Part shown: piece after piece, positions 28,001 through 36,660 of the stretch
How the letters are laid out: the number at the start of each line of letters is the position of its first letter
Numbering within the stretch: the first letter of the stretch is position 1
Origin: Brevibacillus formosus
GTDB taxonomy: Bacteria > Bacillota > Bacilli > Brevibacillales > Brevibacillaceae
DNA length: 64,000 bases
Assembly: GCF_003013405.1 (NCBI RefSeq)
Contig: NZ_PXZL01000001.1
Coordinates: 124,001-188,000, forward strand
Reading direction: 5' to 3'
Notes under the pieces: model-generated
The model's input: the letters and a program-made list of their open reading frames with translations, nothing else
What the model was told of the DNA's origin: nothing
The model's database searches: none
Translations under genes and position numbers: made by a program

Positions 28001-31000
28001 GAGACCTCATCAGAGGATGGTCATTCCAGTCGCAAGCCCTCCTTGCCTTTTGCCATGGAGGAAGTGGAAATTCACGACAAGTGCACATCCTCGATGTGGG
28101 CGTACGTTCGATACAGTGCAAACAGCAGCGCAGACGACAAGGTGCAGAAGCTGGATATTGATCTATGTGATGACCAAGGAACCGTTTGTGTACGAATAAA
28201 AGGATATTCCATGCGAGTGCTGGAGGACGGGAAGCAAGCGAGCCATGTTTCTTCGAGCAGCGCTTCTTCCGCAACCTCTCTGGAGCCTCCTGTGGGGAAT
28301 CTCATGCTGTCTGCTGTGTGGGATGTGACTCCTGTTGAGAAGGGTCAGCTTTTCCCTACTGCTGATGAGCAGGTTGTTATTGTGGGCGGAAATGAAGAGA
28401 ATAGGAGCGCTATTCAACAATACTATCCACGAGCAAAAGTGATGTCCCTTCAGGCTGAGAATACGATTGAGGAAATCGTAGATCGATTGGAAGAGCTTGG
28501 TTCCATTGATCATCTGGTGTGGATCGCTCCTTTTGATGCGATAGATTCCTTGGCGGATCATCGATTAATCGCGGGGCAAGATCAGGGAGTGATTCTATGC
28601 TTCCGAACGATTAAAGCCTTGCTTCGCTTGGGATATGGAAGGAAGGAGTTGGGGTGGAGTATCATCACGGTTCAATCCCAGCCCGTTCGCCATACAGATG
28701 TTGTGAATCCTTGCCACGCCAGTATTCATGGGTTAATTGGTTCGATGGCGAAGGAATATCCAAACTGGAAGATTCGACTCTTGGATGTGGAGGCCGAATC
28801 TGAATGGCCGTTGGACGATATGGTGAGGCTGCCAAGAGATCGTCAGGGGCGTCCGTGGGTTTATCGTCAGGGCGAATGGTATCGCCAGCAGTTGCTTACC
28901 GTCGACCATCCTCCGATTGATCAGACACGTATGAAGCAGGGTGGCATTTATGTGGTGGTTGGCGGTGCTGGTGGCATCGGCGAAGCATGGACCGAATATA
29001 TGATTCGTACCTATCAAGCCCAGATCATATGGATTGGTCGCCGTCAAAAAAATGAAGAGATTCAAGCGAAGATGGATAGACTTGCCGCTTATGGACCAGC
29101 ACCAGACTATATAGCAGCGGATGCAGCGCAGCAGAACGCTTTGCAACAGGCTTATGAACAGATAAAGCAAACGTATCAACGGATTGACGGAGTTGTTCAT
29201 TCTGCCATGGTCTTGGTGGAGGAAAGCTTGGAAAATATGCAGGAGGTAGGTTTCCGAGCAGTGCTCTCGTCTAAGGTTGATGTGAGTGTGAACATCGCTT
29301 CTGTGTTTGAGAACGAGCCGTTGGATTTTGTCTTATTCTTCTCTTCGCTCATGGCAGTTACGAAAGCTCCGAAGCAAAGCAACTACGCGGCCGGATGTAC
29401 CTTTAAGGATGCCTATGCCCATCAATTGACCCAAGCATGGCCATGTGCAGTGAAACTGATCAATTGGGGATATTGGAGCAGTGGGCAAGTGGAAGAGTCT
29501 CACCAAGAGATGGTAGAAACCTATCGTCGTTTGGAGGAAATCGGCATTGGCCTTATTCAGCCTCCAGAAGCAATGCAAGCCATAGAGACACTTCTCGCAG
29601 GAGCCATGGATCAAATTGCTTTCATGAAGATCACAAAGCCTATTGTCATTGAAGGGATGAAGGTAGAGGAATGGGTGGATGTTCACTCTGCAATATACCC
29701 ATCCATGCTACAGCTGTCTGTCCATGAAAATGAAGGGCTTGCTGATGTGGTGGCTGCCTTTATCAAGGAGAGATTGAAGCAGGACCCATCAGCACGAATT
29801 CGGATTCTCGAATTCGGAGCGGGTACAGAATCTACCAGTTCCTTGCTTTCGCAAAAATTACATGGCTATCAATCTTTTATCAGCTTCCAAGTACTTGATT
29901 CAGAAGCGGCGTTAGGTGAACAAGGAATAAATGCTGGTGAATTCGACTTGATTATCACAGCTGATAAACTGCACACTGCTCAACAAATTCGCCAAACCCT
30001 GCGTAACTGCAAGAATCTCTTAAAAAGGAATGGTCTGCTTCTAGTAAGAGAGATGGCCGATCAAAACGTGCGTAAAGACCTCGCAGAAGGTCCTTCAGTA
30101 CCTCTGGAAGCTTGGCAAAAAGCATTGAGAAATGAGGGCTACCGAGTTGTCTCCTATCCACAGATGATGATTGCTGAGAGTGACGGTGTTGTCCGTAAAT
30201 CCAAACAACGGCAGAAATCAATGGGGACCTCAGCCTCAACTCTACCCATTCCTGCAAATGCAGACCGGGGAATAAGTACGGAGGATATGCTTCGGGAGAA
30301 GAGCACAGCCTATTTCAAGCAATTGGTCGGAGAAACATTGAAAATTCCATTTGACCAGATCGATTCTTCTGCCGCCTTGGAGGAGTATGGCATTGATTCG
30401 ATTATGATTGTGCAAATGACAAATGTCTTACGGAAAAAATTGCATCAGATCAGCACGACCCTCTTTTTTGAATATCAAACGATTGATGCGCTAGTCGAGC
30501 ATTTCATGACAACACAAGCGGATGAATTACTAGCATTAGTAGGAATAGATGAACAGCAGCCTGTTCAAAAGCAAATAACCAACGCAGTAGCTTCAACAAA
30601 GACAACCAGAGAGCAAGCTGGCTCGGCAGTTCGAAGGGTAAAGTCTCGTCGTTTCCTGCAAGCTCTTGATACGGAAGCGGAAAAACCAGCAGCGCCGTCC
30701 AGACAGGATGTGGCGATCATTGGTCTTGCAGGTCGTTATCCGCAAGCGGAGGATGTCCGGGAGTTTTGGACTCGCCTGAAAGAAGGGAAGAATTGCATCA
30801 CGGAAGTGCCGAAGGATCGTTGGAATTGGCAAGAATTTTTCAGCGAAGAAAAAGGAAAAAGAGGATACATGTACACCAAATGGGGCGGTTTCATCGAGGA
30901 TATGGATAAATTCGACCCGCTGTTTTTCCAAATTTCGCCTAACGAAGCGGAGCAAATGGACCCTCAGGAGCGCTTATTTTTACAAACGGCATACGCCAGT

Positions 31001-34000
31001 ATGGAAGACGCGGGCTACACCCCTGCCACTTTAGGAGAAAGCAGAAAAATTGGTGTGTTTGTGGGTGTCATGAATGGAAATTACCCAGCAGGAACGAGCT
31101 ACTGGTCGATTGCGAATCGTCTTTCCTATTTGTTCAATTTCCAAGGACCAAGTCTAGCAGTGGATACGGCGTGCTCCTCTTCCTTGACGGCGATTCATTT
31201 AGCCTTGGAAAGCCTGTACAGCGGTACAAGTGAATGTGCCATCGCTGGCGGGGTCAATTTAATTGTCGATCCGTTCCACTATATTCGACTGTCTGGAGCG
31301 ACGATGCTTTCTGCTGGTGACCGTTGCAAGTCGTTTGGCGATCAAGCGGACGGCTTTGTAGATGGAGAAGGTGTGGGAGCTATCGTATTGAAGCCTCTGC
31401 AAAAGGCGATTGCCGACGGAGATCACATATACGGCGTGATCAAGGGAAGCATGCTCAATGCAGGCGGCAAAACAAATGGATATACCGTTCCAAACCCCAT
31501 TGCGCAGTCGCAGGTAATCCACGAGGCATTGCAGAGGGCAGGAGTGGATGCTCGGGCCGTCAGCTACATCGAAGCGCATGGTACAGGTACCGCTTTGGGC
31601 GATCCAATCGAGATTGCGGGACTGACTCGAGCATTTGGACAATATACGAAAGACAAGCAATTCTGCGCCATCGGCTCGGCGAAGTCGAACATTGGACATA
31701 CGGAGAGCGCGGCGGGAATTGCGGGACTGACCAAAATATTGCTTCAAATGAAGTATGGTCAAATTGCACCATCCCTCCACGCTGAGATAATGAATCCAAA
31801 CATTGATTTCAGTGATACACCATTTGCGGTTCAGCAAAAGCTGGCAGAATGGAAACGACCCATTATTGAAATCAACGGAGTAACCAAGGAGTATCCGAGA
31901 ATTGCTGGGCTATCGTCGTTTGGGGCGGGAGGAGCCAATGTCCATATCGTCATCGAAGAGTATCTCGAAAAAGATAAACTGCCCGAGAGTAGCATGCAGC
32001 CACAGCATCCAAAAGTGATCGTGCTCTCAGCGAAAAACGAAGAGAGACTGTTCGCTCAAGTGAATCGATTATTGAAGGCGATCAAAGCAGAAGCATTCAC
32101 CGATGCCCATTTGGCTGATATCGCCTTTACGCTTCAGGTAGGGCGGGAAGCGCTGGAGGAACGCTTGGCTGTTATCGTCAGATCAGTGGGTGAGCTTGCG
32201 GAAAAACTAACGCATTTTGCAGAAGGCGCAGAGAACATTGCCGAGCTGTATCGTGGGCGAGTGAAACGCAACCATGACACGGTAGCTCTTTTTGCTGATG
32301 AAGATATGAAGCAAACAGTGGAGACATGGATTGCCAAGGGGAAATACGCAAAACTGATGGACCTTTGGGTCAAGGGCGTCTCTATTGACTGGAATAAGCT
32401 CTATACCGACGAAAAGCCGCGTCGCGTCAGCTTGCCTACCTATCCTTTTGCCAAAGAGCGATACTGGATAGACGTTCAAAAGCCAATAGAAACAGGTATG
32501 TCCGACACTCCTTCTGCTAGAGGGGATATCCTCCATCCATTGCTTCACAAGAACACTTCTGACCTCTATGAGCTGAGATACAGTTCGAGTTTTACCGGGC
32601 AGGAGACGTTCTTGGCTGACCATCTTCGAAACGGGCAGCGCTTCTTTCCACTCACTGCTTATCTGGAAATGGCACGGGCGGCAGTGAAACAGGCAGCAGG
32701 AGATAGAGAGGGGACTTTATCTGGAATCCGAATGTCTCATATTGTCACAGATCAACCGCTATTGGTGGGCGATGATCTGGTTCAGGTACACTTGGGGATC
32801 TATCCAGAGGATTCTGGAGAGCTTGCCTATGAAATCTACAGCGGATCGAATGAAGATGATACCAAGTCTGTGGTACACAACCAGGGTATGGTCGAATTCA
32901 CTTCGTTCGATGAAGTACCAAATTTGGATCTACCTGCCTTGCAAGCCGAGAGCAGTGAGATGCTTACAGCCCGACAATGCTACGAGCTGTTAAAGGAACA
33001 TGGAATGGCTGATCATGCGGATTTTCAAGGGATTGACCAAGTATACAGTTCGCGGGAACAAGTTCTGGTAAAACTCTCCTTGCCTTCGATTGCTGTGGAG
33101 ACAGCAGAACAATTCATTCTCCATCCTAGCCTGCTGGAGTCTTTGTTGCAGTCATCACGTTATTTGATCACGTGGGCTACATCATCTGACAGCATCAGCG
33201 CTATCCAGCCAGATGGTACTTTTACCCTTGAAGAGCTGGAGATCTACGAGAATCATCCTGTTGTGATGTATGCTCTCATTCGATTCAGTGAGGATGTCCA
33301 AGCGGAGAATATGAAAATAGATATCGATCTATGTGATGAGGCAGGCAGAATAGGCATGAGGATGAGAGGTTTTTCAATTGGGATTGAAAAACGGCGTGCA
33401 ACGGTGAGAGAAACGCAGGATACAGTGACTTCCGCTCCACCATTGATGGGAACCACGATGCTCACTCCAGTATGGAACGCCGTGCTTGTAGAAAAAGGTG
33501 AAGTCATTCCAGCAACCAGTGAAAAAGTAGTCATCGTTTGCGCCGAAGAAAAGGAGAGAAGCCTCCTTCAACGACATTACCCCCAAGCTTCTGTTATCCA
33601 GCTTCAGCCAATTGATTCGATAGAGGTAATCGCCAGTAAGCTGGAGGAGCAGGGTATGATCAATCATATTCTTTGGGTTGCTCCTGACAGCCCTGTGGAT
33701 TCCGTAAAAGACGAGTCCTTGATGAATGAGCAGGAGCGGGGCGTTATTCACGTTTTCCGCTTGATCAAGGCTTTGCTTGCGTTGGGGTATCAGACGAGAG
33801 ACTTGGGCTGGACGATCATTACTGTCCAGGCACAGGCTATCAACAAAAAGGATAAGGTCCATCCAACGCATGCCAGCATCCACGGATTGATCGGATCGAT
33901 GGCGAAGGAATATCCGAACTGGAAGGTAAGACTCGTTGATTTGGAGGCACATGCCGAGTGGCCGCTACGTGATGTTTTTGCTTTACCTGCCGACGCTCAT

Positions 34001-35218
34001 GGAAACGCTTGGGCATATCGTAGACACGCGTGGTATCGCCAGCAGCTGATGCCCGTGCAGAGTCCTTCCATTAACCAAACCGTCTACCGACAACATGGCG
34101 TCTATGTTGTGATTGGAGGCGCGGGTGGTATTGGACAAGCGTGGAGCGAATACATGATCGGCACCTATCAAGCACAAATCATTTGGATCGGTCGCCGTAA
34201 AAAAGATGAGTCGATTCAGAACAAAATAAATCAACTTGCTAGCTTAGGACCTGCACCGCACTACATCGAAGCCGATGCTACGGATCGCGAATCACTGCAA
34301 TCTGCTTACGAAGAGATCATGAAGCAGTACGGCAAGATTAACGGCGTGATTCATTCCGCCATTGTTCTCCTTGATAGAAGTCTGGCGAATATGGACGAGA
34401 CGACCTTCCGAGCTGGACTGGTACCAAAAGTAGAGGTAAGTGTGCGGATCAGCCAAGTGTTTGGTCAGGAGCCATTGGATTTTGTCCTGTTTTTCTCTTC
34501 GATTAATTCGTTTACGAAATCGCCTGGGCAAAGCAATTATGCTTCAGGCTGCACCTTCAAAGATGCTTTCGCCCATCAGCTTGCCAAGGAGTGGACATGC
34601 GCGGTGAAAGTAATGAACTGGGGATACTGGGGCAGTGTTGGAATCGTTGCATCCAAAGGCTATCAGGAACGAATGGAACAGATCGGCATAGGCTCGATTG
34701 AACCTTCAGAAGGGATGGAGGCATTGGAAGCCTTGCTATCAGGTCCGATGAATCAAGTGGCGCTGATGAAAACGACCAAGCCACTCGAGATGGAAGGAAT
34801 CAATACACAGGAATCTGTTGTAGTCGTTTCAGCCAAAATTTCCTCCAGCATGGCAAGCATTCAAAACAAGTTAAAAGTAAAAGAGATGCCCAAAGCAGCC
34901 TATTTTGCATCAGAAGCAGATACGGGCGCGGACAGCTTGTTTGATGACGTACAAGCAACGATCATTCAACTCGCCTCTCAAATCCTTAAGGTAGAGAGCG
35001 AAGAAATCGATGCGGATATTGAACTCAAGGAGTACGGATTCGACCCAGTCAAGCTCACCGAGTTTTCTGCGAAAATCAATCAGAAGTACAAGCTTGAACT
35101 GACACCTGCTGTGATGATGGACTATCCAACGCTGAAGCACATGACTGAATTTCTAGTCAATACCACCCTGCAATCTCAATCAGCAAGAGAACAGGACAAA
35201 CCGGTTCTATACGTGTAA
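23906..35218 (+). CDS. trans-AT polyketide synthase, about 3770 aa (DH-ACP, KS-DH-KR-psiMT-ACP, KS-DH-KR-psiACP)
   Basis: I place the start at the GTG at 23906, six bases after GGAGGG and just behind the previous stop; an in-frame TTG at 23876 would overlap that gene and lacks a site. Domains: DH (1-290), ACP (Ser350), KS6 (Cys605) with an ACP-like insert in its flanking subdomain (about 918-995), DH, KR, a shrunken methyltransferase (about 1932-2095), ACP (Ser2165), KS7 (Cys2423), DH with Glu3078 in place of the catalytic Asp, KR, and a serine-less ACP fold (Pro3714) at the C-terminus. There is no AT or ER. The next gene starts 18 bases after the stop and supplies the methyltransferase and ACP that complete the last module. 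The DH at the N-terminus completes the bimodule started on the previous protein. Confidence 0.94.
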   Translation: MHDQLLITINHPILKNHKAHGQELLPGLAHIDLLYQIFRENGHDYRELELRNLTIYHPIMVGQDYDVMLSIQCTQGKAGQWQIRMEGQTQRNGILDAEKRLYVTAEMHQSGSAQFDETLDLLMLEQAVNKKVNLHDVYEQCRRQELVHTGFMKAEGTIYETDSAAVLDISLGKHALPSAEGFMFHPTLIDGSAIGSMVLFTSVVQEEQRLFLPLFYESFRASDLLQQHCFARVQASSIQRKNELMYMTMEFFDRSGKKIAHLQNFAGKLVRDPGLINPNKKEVPLPRVDIQPSKQTVSLSEGPIHELDEPQSALVSKAQTFLQQLLADRLQVPAALIDTQIGYYEMGLNSPGLLEVVKAVEAKVGTPLAPTLLFEYTNIAELAAYLAENHASVFSGLDLMKQEGRQELPQPARVVDSSANSKSHVSIADEEIAIIGMAGRYPEATNLQEFWMNLKEGKDCIKEVPKSRWDWQQFGELKSPSGKQISKWGGFIEDPDCFDSPFFRISPREAETMDPQERLFLETCWEAMEDAGYTPKTIVPPRGSSNRRQVGVFVGVMHKDYSLIGAEAMSRGEMFPLSLNYAPIANRVSYFCNFHGPSMAIDTVCSSSLTAVHLALESIKRGECEVALAGGVNLSLHPGKYLSYGMMDMHSSDGYCHTFGKDGDGYVSGEGVGTVVLKPLRKAIEDGDHIYAVVKGSSVNHVGSVSGPSVPSPVAQAEVITACLEKSGVDARTISYVEAHGTGTSLGDPIEIQGLVKAFRQYTDDQQFCSIGSVKSNIGHAESAAGISGLQKAVLQLYHKTLVASLHAKEVNPFIDFAQSPFYVQQRTEEWKSVSMENGQEITVPRRAGVSSFGASGSNAHIILEEYIPVETEAKTQAIGHKNQPVMIPLSAKNKERLQAYAQKIADFLKRASSDNQLQEMLEKKLRKILSSIIHVGENSIEIEQEWHEYGVDLVQLTQLKQKMQEELNIQLDIKEFDQSSSIASVIESLMDSHRDEIEIEDQSFADLETQIDLENVAFTLQVGREAMKERVAFVVEDIPELIEKLEAFSRGENTIDHCWKGSLKPNNDQDSQQLIQSWIAEGDIRKIAECWVTGYEMDWEQLYLNSKPRRIPLPTYPFAKNRYWIPESNSKSVSGKAAAPFMSETVIHPLLQRNTSDFSEQRFSSTFTGQEFFLSDHVVKKQRILPGVAYLEMARAAAEQATAALTEEPAQIQLKNVVWTRPIVVGDQPAQVHIGLVPEENGEITFEIYSEIDAMDAEPVVHSQGSVMLHSVAKKHTLNLPSLQGECSQRAFSSEQCYSIFHSIGMEYGSAHQGIDTLYVGEGKVLAKLSLPASVSEMENPFVLHPSLMDSALQASIGLMMVGEETSSEDGHSSRKPSLPFAMEEVEIHDKCTSSMWAYVRYSANSSADDKVQKLDIDLCDDQGTVCVRIKGYSMRVLEDGKQASHVSSSSASSATSLEPPVGNLMLSAVWDVTPVEKGQLFPTADEQVVIVGGNEENRSAIQQYYPRAKVMSLQAENTIEEIVDRLEELGSIDHLVWIAPFDAIDSLADHRLIAGQDQGVILCFRTIKALLRLGYGRKELGWSIITVQSQPVRHTDVVNPCHASIHGLIGSMAKEYPNWKIRLLDVEAESEWPLDDMVRLPRDRQGRPWVYRQGEWYRQQLLTVDHPPIDQTRMKQGGIYVVVGGAGGIGEAWTEYMIRTYQAQIIWIGRRQKNEEIQAKMDRLAAYGPAPDYIAADAAQQNALQQAYEQIKQTYQRIDGVVHSAMVLVEESLENMQEVGFRAVLSSKVDVSVNIASVFENEPLDFVLFFSSLMAVTKAPKQSNYAAGCTFKDAYAHQLTQAWPCAVKLINWGYWSSGQVEESHQEMVETYRRLEEIGIGLIQPPEAMQAIETLLAGAMDQIAFMKITKPIVIEGMKVEEWVDVHSAIYPSMLQLSVHENEGLADVVAAFIKERLKQDPSARIRILEFGAGTESTSSLLSQKLHGYQSFISFQVLDSEAALGEQGINAGEFDLIITADKLHTAQQIRQTLRNCKNLLKRNGLLLVREMADQNVRKDLAEGPSVPLEAWQKALRNEGYRVVSYPQMMIAESDGVVRKSKQRQKSMGTSASTLPIPANADRGISTEDMLREKSTAYFKQLVGETLKIPFDQIDSSAALEEYGIDSIMIVQMTNVLRKKLHQISTTLFFEYQTIDALVEHFMTTQADELLALVGIDEQQPVQKQITNAVASTKTTREQAGSAVRRVKSRRFLQALDTEAEKPAAPSRQDVAIIGLAGRYPQAEDVREFWTRLKEGKNCITEVPKDRWNWQEFFSEEKGKRGYMYTKWGGFIEDMDKFDPLFFQISPNEAEQMDPQERLFLQTAYASMEDAGYTPATLGESRKIGVFVGVMNGNYPAGTSYWSIANRLSYLFNFQGPSLAVDTACSSSLTAIHLALESLYSGTSECAIAGGVNLIVDPFHYIRLSGATMLSAGDRCKSFGDQADGFVDGEGVGAIVLKPLQKAIADGDHIYGVIKGSMLNAGGKTNGYTVPNPIAQSQVIHEALQRAGVDARAVSYIEAHGTGTALGDPIEIAGLTRAFGQYTKDKQFCAIGSAKSNIGHTESAAGIAGLTKILLQMKYGQIAPSLHAEIMNPNIDFSDTPFAVQQKLAEWKRPIIEINGVTKEYPRIAGLSSFGAGGANVHIVIEEYLEKDKLPESSMQPQHPKVIVLSAKNEERLFAQVNRLLKAIKAEAFTDAHLADIAFTLQVGREALEERLAVIVRSVGELAEKLTHFAEGAENIAELYRGRVKRNHDTVALFADEDMKQTVETWIAKGKYAKLMDLWVKGVSIDWNKLYTDEKPRRVSLPTYPFAKERYWIDVQKPIETGMSDTPSARGDILHPLLHKNTSDLYELRYSSSFTGQETFLADHLRNGQRFFPLTAYLEMARAAVKQAAGDREGTLSGIRMSHIVTDQPLLVGDDLVQVHLGIYPEDSGELAYEIYSGSNEDDTKSVVHNQGMVEFTSFDEVPNLDLPALQAESSEMLTARQCYELLKEHGMADHADFQGIDQVYSSREQVLVKLSLPSIAVETAEQFILHPSLLESLLQSSRYLITWATSSDSISAIQPDGTFTLEELEIYENHPVVMYALIRFSEDVQAENMKIDIDLCDEAGRIGMRMRGFSIGIEKRRATVRETQDTVTSAPPLMGTTMLTPVWNAVLVEKGEVIPATSEKVVIVCAEEKERSLLQRHYPQASVIQLQPIDSIEVIASKLEEQGMINHILWVAPDSPVDSVKDESLMNEQERGVIHVFRLIKALLALGYQTRDLGWTIITVQAQAINKKDKVHPTHASIHGLIGSMAKEYPNWKVRLVDLEAHAEWPLRDVFALPADAHGNAWAYRRHAWYRQQLMPVQSPSINQTVYRQHGVYVVIGGAGGIGQAWSEYMIGTYQAQIIWIGRRKKDESIQNKINQLASLGPAPHYIEADATDRESLQSAYEEIMKQYGKINGVIHSAIVLLDRSLANMDETTFRAGLVPKVEVSVRISQVFGQEPLDFVLFFSSINSFTKSPGQSNYASGCTFKDAFAHQLAKEWTCAVKVMNWGYWGSVGIVASKGYQERMEQIGIGSIEPSEGMEALEALLSGPMNQVALMKTTKPLEMEGINTQESVVVVSAKISSSMASIQNKLKVKEMPKAAYFASEADTGADSLFDDVQATIIQLASQILKVESEEIDADIELKEYGFDPVKLTEFSAKINQKYKLELTPAVMMDYPTLKHMTEFLVNTTLQSQSAREQDKPVLYV
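25196..30540 (+). other. PKS module 6: KS-[psiACP insert]-DH-KR-psiMT-ACP
   Basis: The KS is complete (DTVCSSS Cys605, EAHGTGT, SNIGH). Between the first helix of the flanking subdomain and its FTLQVGREAM segment sits an ACP-like insert (bases 26,650-26,900) reading YGVDLVQ, with Leu954 at the serine position. The DH has the catalytic His1178, but the glycine of HxxxGxxxxP is Lys1182; the DxxxQ motif (HPSLMDSALQ) is intact. The KR has GGAGGIG, FSSLMA and SNYAAGC, with Cys instead of the usual Asn after the Tyr. A degenerate methyltransferase follows, then a normal ACP (Ser2165). A double bond without C-methylation is expected. Confidence 0.82.
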
Positions 35219-36660
35219 GCCGAAGGAGTGCCTAGAATGAACAAAATGGACGAGCTTCTCTTAAAGTTACTGTGGGGTCAAATGCAGTCGCTTGGCTGCT
35301 TTACGGAAAAGAATCAAGCGCTCAGCGATCTCAAAAGAAAAAGCGGTCTGCTGGACTTATATGACATGTGGCTCGAAGAAACGGCTTCTGTTTTGGCCCG
35401 GAATGATTATCTCGTTTACGATAGCGCAACATCTACTGTGATCGATACGGCCCCCATTTTCAGTACGGCTGTCTGGCAAGAATGGGAGCAAGAAAAAGAA
35501 GTCTGGCTAAAAAATCCGGATACGAATGCGCAAGTCAAGCTAGTCGAGGCAACCTTGCGTGCTTTACCGCAAATTCTCACTGGAAAAGTCCGGGCCACAG
35601 AGGTCATCTTTCCCAATTCATCGATGGAATTAGTCGAGAAGGTATACAAAAATAACACAGTTTCCGACTACTTCAATGAAGTGCTTGCTGATACAGTGGT
35701 AGCTTTTGTTGAGGAACGGCTCAACCAAGATGCTGCGGCCCGAATTCGCATTCTCGAGATAGGTGCAGGTACGGGAGGAACGAGTGCCGTCGTTTTCCAA
35801 AAACTAAAGGCGTATCAAGAGCATATCCAGGAATATTGCTATACAGACCTCTCCAAAGCCTTTTTCATGCATGCAGAAAAAGAGTATGGCCCAAGCAATC
35901 CTTATTTGACCTATCAGATTTTTAACGTAGAAGAGCCGGTTACGGGACAAGGAATTGATTTGGGCGGATATGATATTGTCATTGCAGCAAATGTCCTGCA
36001 TGCCACGAAAAATATCCGCCAAACCGTGCGTAACGCGAAAGCCGTTCTAAAGAAGAACGGCTTGCTTTTCCTAAATGAAATGAGTAAAAACACCATCTTC
36101 CTCCATCTTACCTTTGGTTTGCTAGAGGGATGGTGGCTGTACGAAGACCCAGAGCTGCGCCTTTCAGGCTGCCCTGGGTTATCCTCGTCAACGTGGCAGA
36201 GAGTATTGGAGGAAGAAGGATTTCAGTCGGTCTTTTTCCCAACAGAAGAGGCGCACGCGATGGGGCAGCAGATTATTGTGACCGAAAGCGACGGCGTGAT
36301 CCGCCAACAGCAAACAAAACAGCCGCCTAAACCTAAGACGGTCGTAAATGCCGAACAGCCAAAAGCAAAGAGAGTGGAAATACCTTCCGCTCCTGAAGGT
36401 AGGGCAAACCAAGATGTACTGCGCGAAAAAAGTACGGAATACATCAAACAGCTGATTGCTGAAACGCTGAAAATGCCGAGTAACCGAATGGATGCTTCCG
36501 AGCCTTTAGAGGCATATGGTATGGATTCCATTTTATCTGTGCAACTGATCAATCAATTTCGGAAAATTTTCGGCGAAACTATCAGCGGTACTTTGTTTTT
36601 TGAATATCAGACAATAGATGACTTAGTCGAGCATTTACTAGAGACACAAAGAGAAGCGCT
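30707..36660 (+). other. PKS module 7: KS-DH(D to E)-KR-psiACP | cMT-ACP, split between two proteins
   Basis: The KS is complete (DTACSSS Cys2423, EAHGTGT, SNIGH). The DH keeps His2906 (HLRNGQRFFP), but the catalytic Asp is Glu3078 (HPSLLESLLQ), so dehydration is doubtful. The KR has GGAGGIG, FSSINS and SNYASGC. The protein ends in an ACP fold reading YGFDPVK, with Pro3714 at the serine position. The next protein begins with an intact C-methyltransferase (ILEIGAGTGGTS, DLS, ANVLHAT) and a functional-looking ACP (YGMDSI, Ser431). The expected outcome is an alpha-methyl, beta-hydroxy unit. Confidence 0.78.
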
